A DNA stretch of 33,290 bases from Bacteroidales bacterium (GTDB lineage Bacteria; Bacteroidota; Bacteroidia; Bacteroidales; JAIORY01): positions 1 to 33,290 of the forward strand of contig DAOVNY010000004.1 of assembly GCA_030630005.1 (NCBI GenBank). The letters run 5' to 3'. A model generated the notes under the pieces. That model was not told the origin of the DNA. It did not search any database and worked only from the letters and a program-made list of their open reading frames with translations. Positions 30,906 through 33,290 of the stretch are shown one piece after another. The translations under genes and the position numbers were made by a program. Within the stretch, counting starts at the first letter, position 1, and each line of letters opens with the position of its first letter.

Positions 30906-32582
30906 TTATTTGTACTTCTTTATCTCTCCACTTTTCAATCGCTTCATATAAGATTTAAGATCTTTTCTAACTTCACCGGATAAAAGTAATAAACCGAAGA
31001 TATTTGGGAAAGCCATGCTAAGAATCATCATATCCGAGAAATCAATTACAACATCAAGAGTTGAAGAAGCACCGATTACAGCAAAACTTAAAAATACGAT
31101 TTGAAAAATTATTGTGCCGGTTTTACGGTTTCCGAGTTTGTTTTCAAAAAATCCTCCAAATAAATAATCAAATCCTTTTAAACCATAATACGACCATGAG
31201 ACCATTGTTGAGAAAGCAAATAAAAATATTGCAACTGCCAGTAAATAAGGGAACCATGAGAATACACTTCCGAATGCAGCGGATGTTAATTGCGAACCTT
31301 CGAGGTTTCCCGGGTTTAAGTAAAATCCTGAGAAAATAATAACTAAGGCTGTCATGGTGCAAATAACCACAGTATCGATAAAAGGTTCTAAGAGAGCAAC
31401 AATACCCTCGCTGATAGGTTCATCGGTTTTAACGGCAGAGTGAGCAATTGATGCTGAGCCAACTCCTGCTTCGTTGGAGAATGATGCTCTTTGAAAACCT
31501 AATATCAGAACACCTATAAATCCACCTTTCATTGCCATAGCATTAAATGCTCCATCAATAATTAATTTGAATACTTCACCAATATGAGTAATGTTCATAA
31601 AGATAATTACCAAAGCTGTACTAACATAAAGCAGCGACATTAAAGGGACAACTTTGGAAGTAATATTTCCTATGCTTTTTATTCCTCCAATGATAACTAA
31701 TCCCACAAGAATTGCTATAAAAATTCCAAAATAAGCTCCTTTGCCTTCCAGAAATGGAATAAATAAAGCAAGTTGTGAAAAGGCTTGATTAGCCTGAAAC
31801 ATATTGCCACCTCCAAAAGAGCAACCCATTATTAAAATTGCAAAAATAACTGCAAGTACTTTTCCTAAAATACCAAGATTTCGTTTTTTTAAAGCCCGGC
31901 TCAGATAATACATAGGTCCGCCTGAAACTTGTCCTGAAGAATCAATTTTTCTGTATTTGACTGCAAGAGAACATTCAACAAATTTGGATGACATTCCAAG
32001 AAATCCGGCGACTATCATCCAGAAAGTAGCTCCCGGACCGCCAATAGCGATCGCAATGGCAACACTTGCAATATTTCCTAAGCCAACGGTTGCCGATAAA
32101 GCTGTTGTCAGAGCCTGAAAATGCGAGACTTCCCCTTTGTCGCCGGCTTTATCATATTTTCCGCGTATTAATTGAATGCTGTGACCGAAAGCACGGAAAT
32201 TTATAAAACGCATTTTAATTGTAAAAAAAACAGCTCCCAAAACAAGCCATAAAACCACTATTGGAACTCCCTGTTTTTTGTGATTGCCATCAGCATCAAG
32301 CACAGGGCTGCCATCATTATAATAGAGATATGGATTGCGGATACCCATTGCTTCCAACGGATCCCAAAATAAAACATAACCCATGGAATTAACAATCGGC
32401 TCAAAAAATTCGTTTATTTTTTGGCTAAAAGTTTTTTCGGTATCAATAGTTGTTGAAGGAATATTTTCTGTTTGTTCCTGAAGATTTAAAGTGTCCTCAG
32501 TAACATAATTTTTCGAAGCATTTGATTGTATTGAAATAGAAAATAATAATGCGATAAAAATAAAAAATAACCAATGCTTCAT
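30906..32582 (-). CDS. AGCS-type alanine/glycine:cation symporter
   Basis: A sodium- or proton-coupled amino-acid symporter of the AGCS family with about 10-11 helices. Clear family segments are [68 protein letters not shown] and [31 protein letters not shown]. The ORF track starts at 32648, but the ATG at 32582 is better: it gives a signal-like [20 protein letters not shown] and leaves a leader after the preceding gene. The first 110 or so residues (signal, soluble stretch [15 protein letters not shown], and a hairpin with [23 protein letters not shown]) are longer than in plain family members. That exported extension with a soluble loop is worth noting. A second AGCS gene lies directly upstream. 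Confidence 0.88.
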   Translation of the reverse strand: MKHWLFFIFIALLFSISIQSNASKNYVTEDTLNLQEQTENIPSTTIDTEKTFSQKINEFFEPIVNSMGYVLFWDPLEAMGIRNPYLYYNDGSPVLDADGNHKKQGVPIVVLWLVLGAVFFTIKMRFINFRAFGHSIQLIRGKYDKAGDKGEVSHFQALTTALSATVGLGNIASVAIAIAIGGPGATFWMIVAGFLGMSSKFVECSLAVKYRKIDSSGQVSGGPMYYLSRALKKRNLGILGKVLAVIFAILIMGCSFGGGNMFQANQAFSQLALFIPFLEGKGAYFGIFIAILVGLVIIGGIKSIGNITSKVVPLMSLLYVSTALVIIFMNITHIGEVFKLIIDGAFNAMAMKGGFIGVLILGFQRASFSNEAGVGSASIAHSAVKTDEPISEGIVALLEPFIDTVVICTMTALVIIFSGFYLNPGNLEGSQLTSAAFGSVFSWFPYLLAVAIFLFAFSTMVSWSYYGLKGFDYLFGGFFENKLGNRKTGTIIFQIVFLSFAVIGASSTLDVVIDFSDMMILSMAFPNIFGLLLLSGEVRKDLKSYMKRLKSGEIKKYK

Positions 32583-32648
32583 ATTAATTATTGATATGTG
32601 ATGATTGAGTTGAAAGATTATTTTACAAAAATGATAAAATAATGGCAA

Positions 32649-33290
32649 TTAAAAAATATTTGTCCGGGATTTATTTTTATTCTTCAACTTTCTCATCTCA
32701 GCAAAATATTTCCTCGTTTCACTCATCACAACCGGAGTGAGTAATATTAAGGCGATTAGATTTGGAATAGTCATAAAGGTGATGACCATATCAACAAAGT
32801 GCCATACAAGTTCGATGCCCCAAATTGCTCCCAAAAAAACAAATAATCCGTATAGGTATCTATATGGTTTTATGAATTTTTCGCCAAATAAATAATTTAT
32901 TGCTCTTGTTCCGTAATACGACCAACTGATAATTGTACTGAAGGCAAAAAGAATTAAGCCAATGGCTACAATATGTTTTGCAAGAAAAGATAAACCTATT
33001 TTAGATAAACCTCTTGACATACCTTCAACAGTCATTGCAATTTCTTCGGTATTGGAATTCCACGCGCCTGTAACAATAATAACTAATGCAGTTAAAGTAC
33101 AAATAATAAGAGTGTCAACAAGTGGACCTACTGATGCAACAAGACCTTCACGAGCAGAGTACTCGGTTTTTGCTGCAGCATGAGCAATGGCGGCAGAGCC
33201 TTGTCCTGCCTCGTTTGAAAATAATCCGCGCCTTACTCCCCACAACAAAGTCATCATAAATGTAGAACCTACAAAACCTCCTGTTACAGC
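32649..33290 (-). CDS. AGCS-type amino-acid:cation symporter, partial
   Basis: The C-terminal 213 codons of a second AGCS symporter; the gene runs off the right edge, so the start in the ORF track (33257) is not real and the frame is open to 33290. RRGLFSNEAGQGSAAIAHAAAKTEYSAREGLVASVGPLVDT is the family signature, followed by three or four helices and a short basic tail (AEMRKLKNKNKSR). It resembles the downstream symporter gene in this region but is clearly diverged. The two genes are in tandem with 66 bp between this stop and the next start, and probably form one transcript. Confidence 0.9.
   Translation of the reverse strand, partial: AVTGGFVGSTFMMTLLWGVRRGLFSNEAGQGSAAIAHAAAKTEYSAREGLVASVGPLVDTLIICTLTALVIIVTGAWNSNTEEIAMTVEGMSRGLSKIGLSFLAKHIVAIGLILFAFSTIISWSYYGTRAINYLFGEKFIKPYRYLYGLFVFLGAIWGIELVWHFVDMVITFMTIPNLIALILLTPVVMSETRKYFAEMRKLKNKNKSRTNIF

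Noticed and set aside
32583-32648. Upstream 22 codons of the AGCS ORF
   Set aside because: They precede a good signal-peptide start at 32582, abut the previous stop codon and look like leader sequence.

Overview
The window reads as a piece of an AT-rich Bacteroidota chromosome, probably Bacteroidales or a relative. The evidence is a fused lpxC-fabZ gene, a PorT-like type IX secretion (T9SS) protein beside menG/ubiE, a T9SS-type C-terminal sorting domain, Asp-box and VCBS surface proteins, and repeated promoters of the Bacteroidota form TTG/TTTG - about 19-21 bp - TAnnTTTG. Apart from one small gene there are almost no Shine-Dalgarno sequences, which is also typical of the phylum.

Layout. (1) 1-1037: start of a secreted Asp-box protein on the minus strand, cut by the window edge. 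(2) 1181-4935: lpxC-fabZ, lpxA, efp and an lpxD paralogue, one plus-strand operon for early lipid A synthesis, closed by a hairpin terminator. (3) 8528-4938, minus strand: two Wzz-type chain-length proteins and an O-antigen ligase/polymerase-like membrane protein, so lipid A and surface polysaccharide genes converge. (4) 8707-13524, plus strand: aspartate-type aminotransferase, HldE-type kinase, MenG/UbiE, PorT, an unknown 226-residue protein and tRNA-Glu(TTC) with promoter and terminator. (5) 13595-16593, minus strand: a VCBS-repeat protein broken by two compensating single-base frameshifts, a GNAT acetyltransferase and a predicted outer-membrane protein. (6) 16948-18625, plus strand: an uncharacterised trio (membrane protein, 61-residue protein with an unusually strong ribosome binding site, winged-helix protein). 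(7) 18772-19533: decayed remains of a YLDPGTGS-type small protein and a sulfatase/LTA-synthase-like protein. (8) 19561-28295, minus strand: an accessory block with a YehS-type DUF1456 protein, a beta-barrel protein, two RhuM proteins, a BRO-N and a KilA-N protein, a DUF2971 protein, a GNAT protein and an unknown membrane-anchored protein, separated by repeats and gene stubs. (9) 28437-33290, minus strand: POT/MFS transporter, helix-hairpin-helix protein and two AGCS amino-acid:cation symporters, the last cut by the window edge.

The most interesting part is the accessory block. Two neighbouring genes (GNAT and the unknown 208-residue protein) are each bracketed by their own inverted repeat pair and preceded by a shared hairpin repeat, which is a cassette-like layout with no recombinase in view. 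The BRO-N and KilA-N genes share an identical 107-bp 5' module although their bodies differ. Both RhuM genes are followed, touching or overlapping the stop, by the amputated start of another gene: a DprA/Smf-like stub in one case and a type I restriction HsdR-like stub in the other. The second RhuM gene is flanked by direct repeats that carry a duplicated 3' end of the POT transporter gene. All function statements rest on motif reading without database searches.
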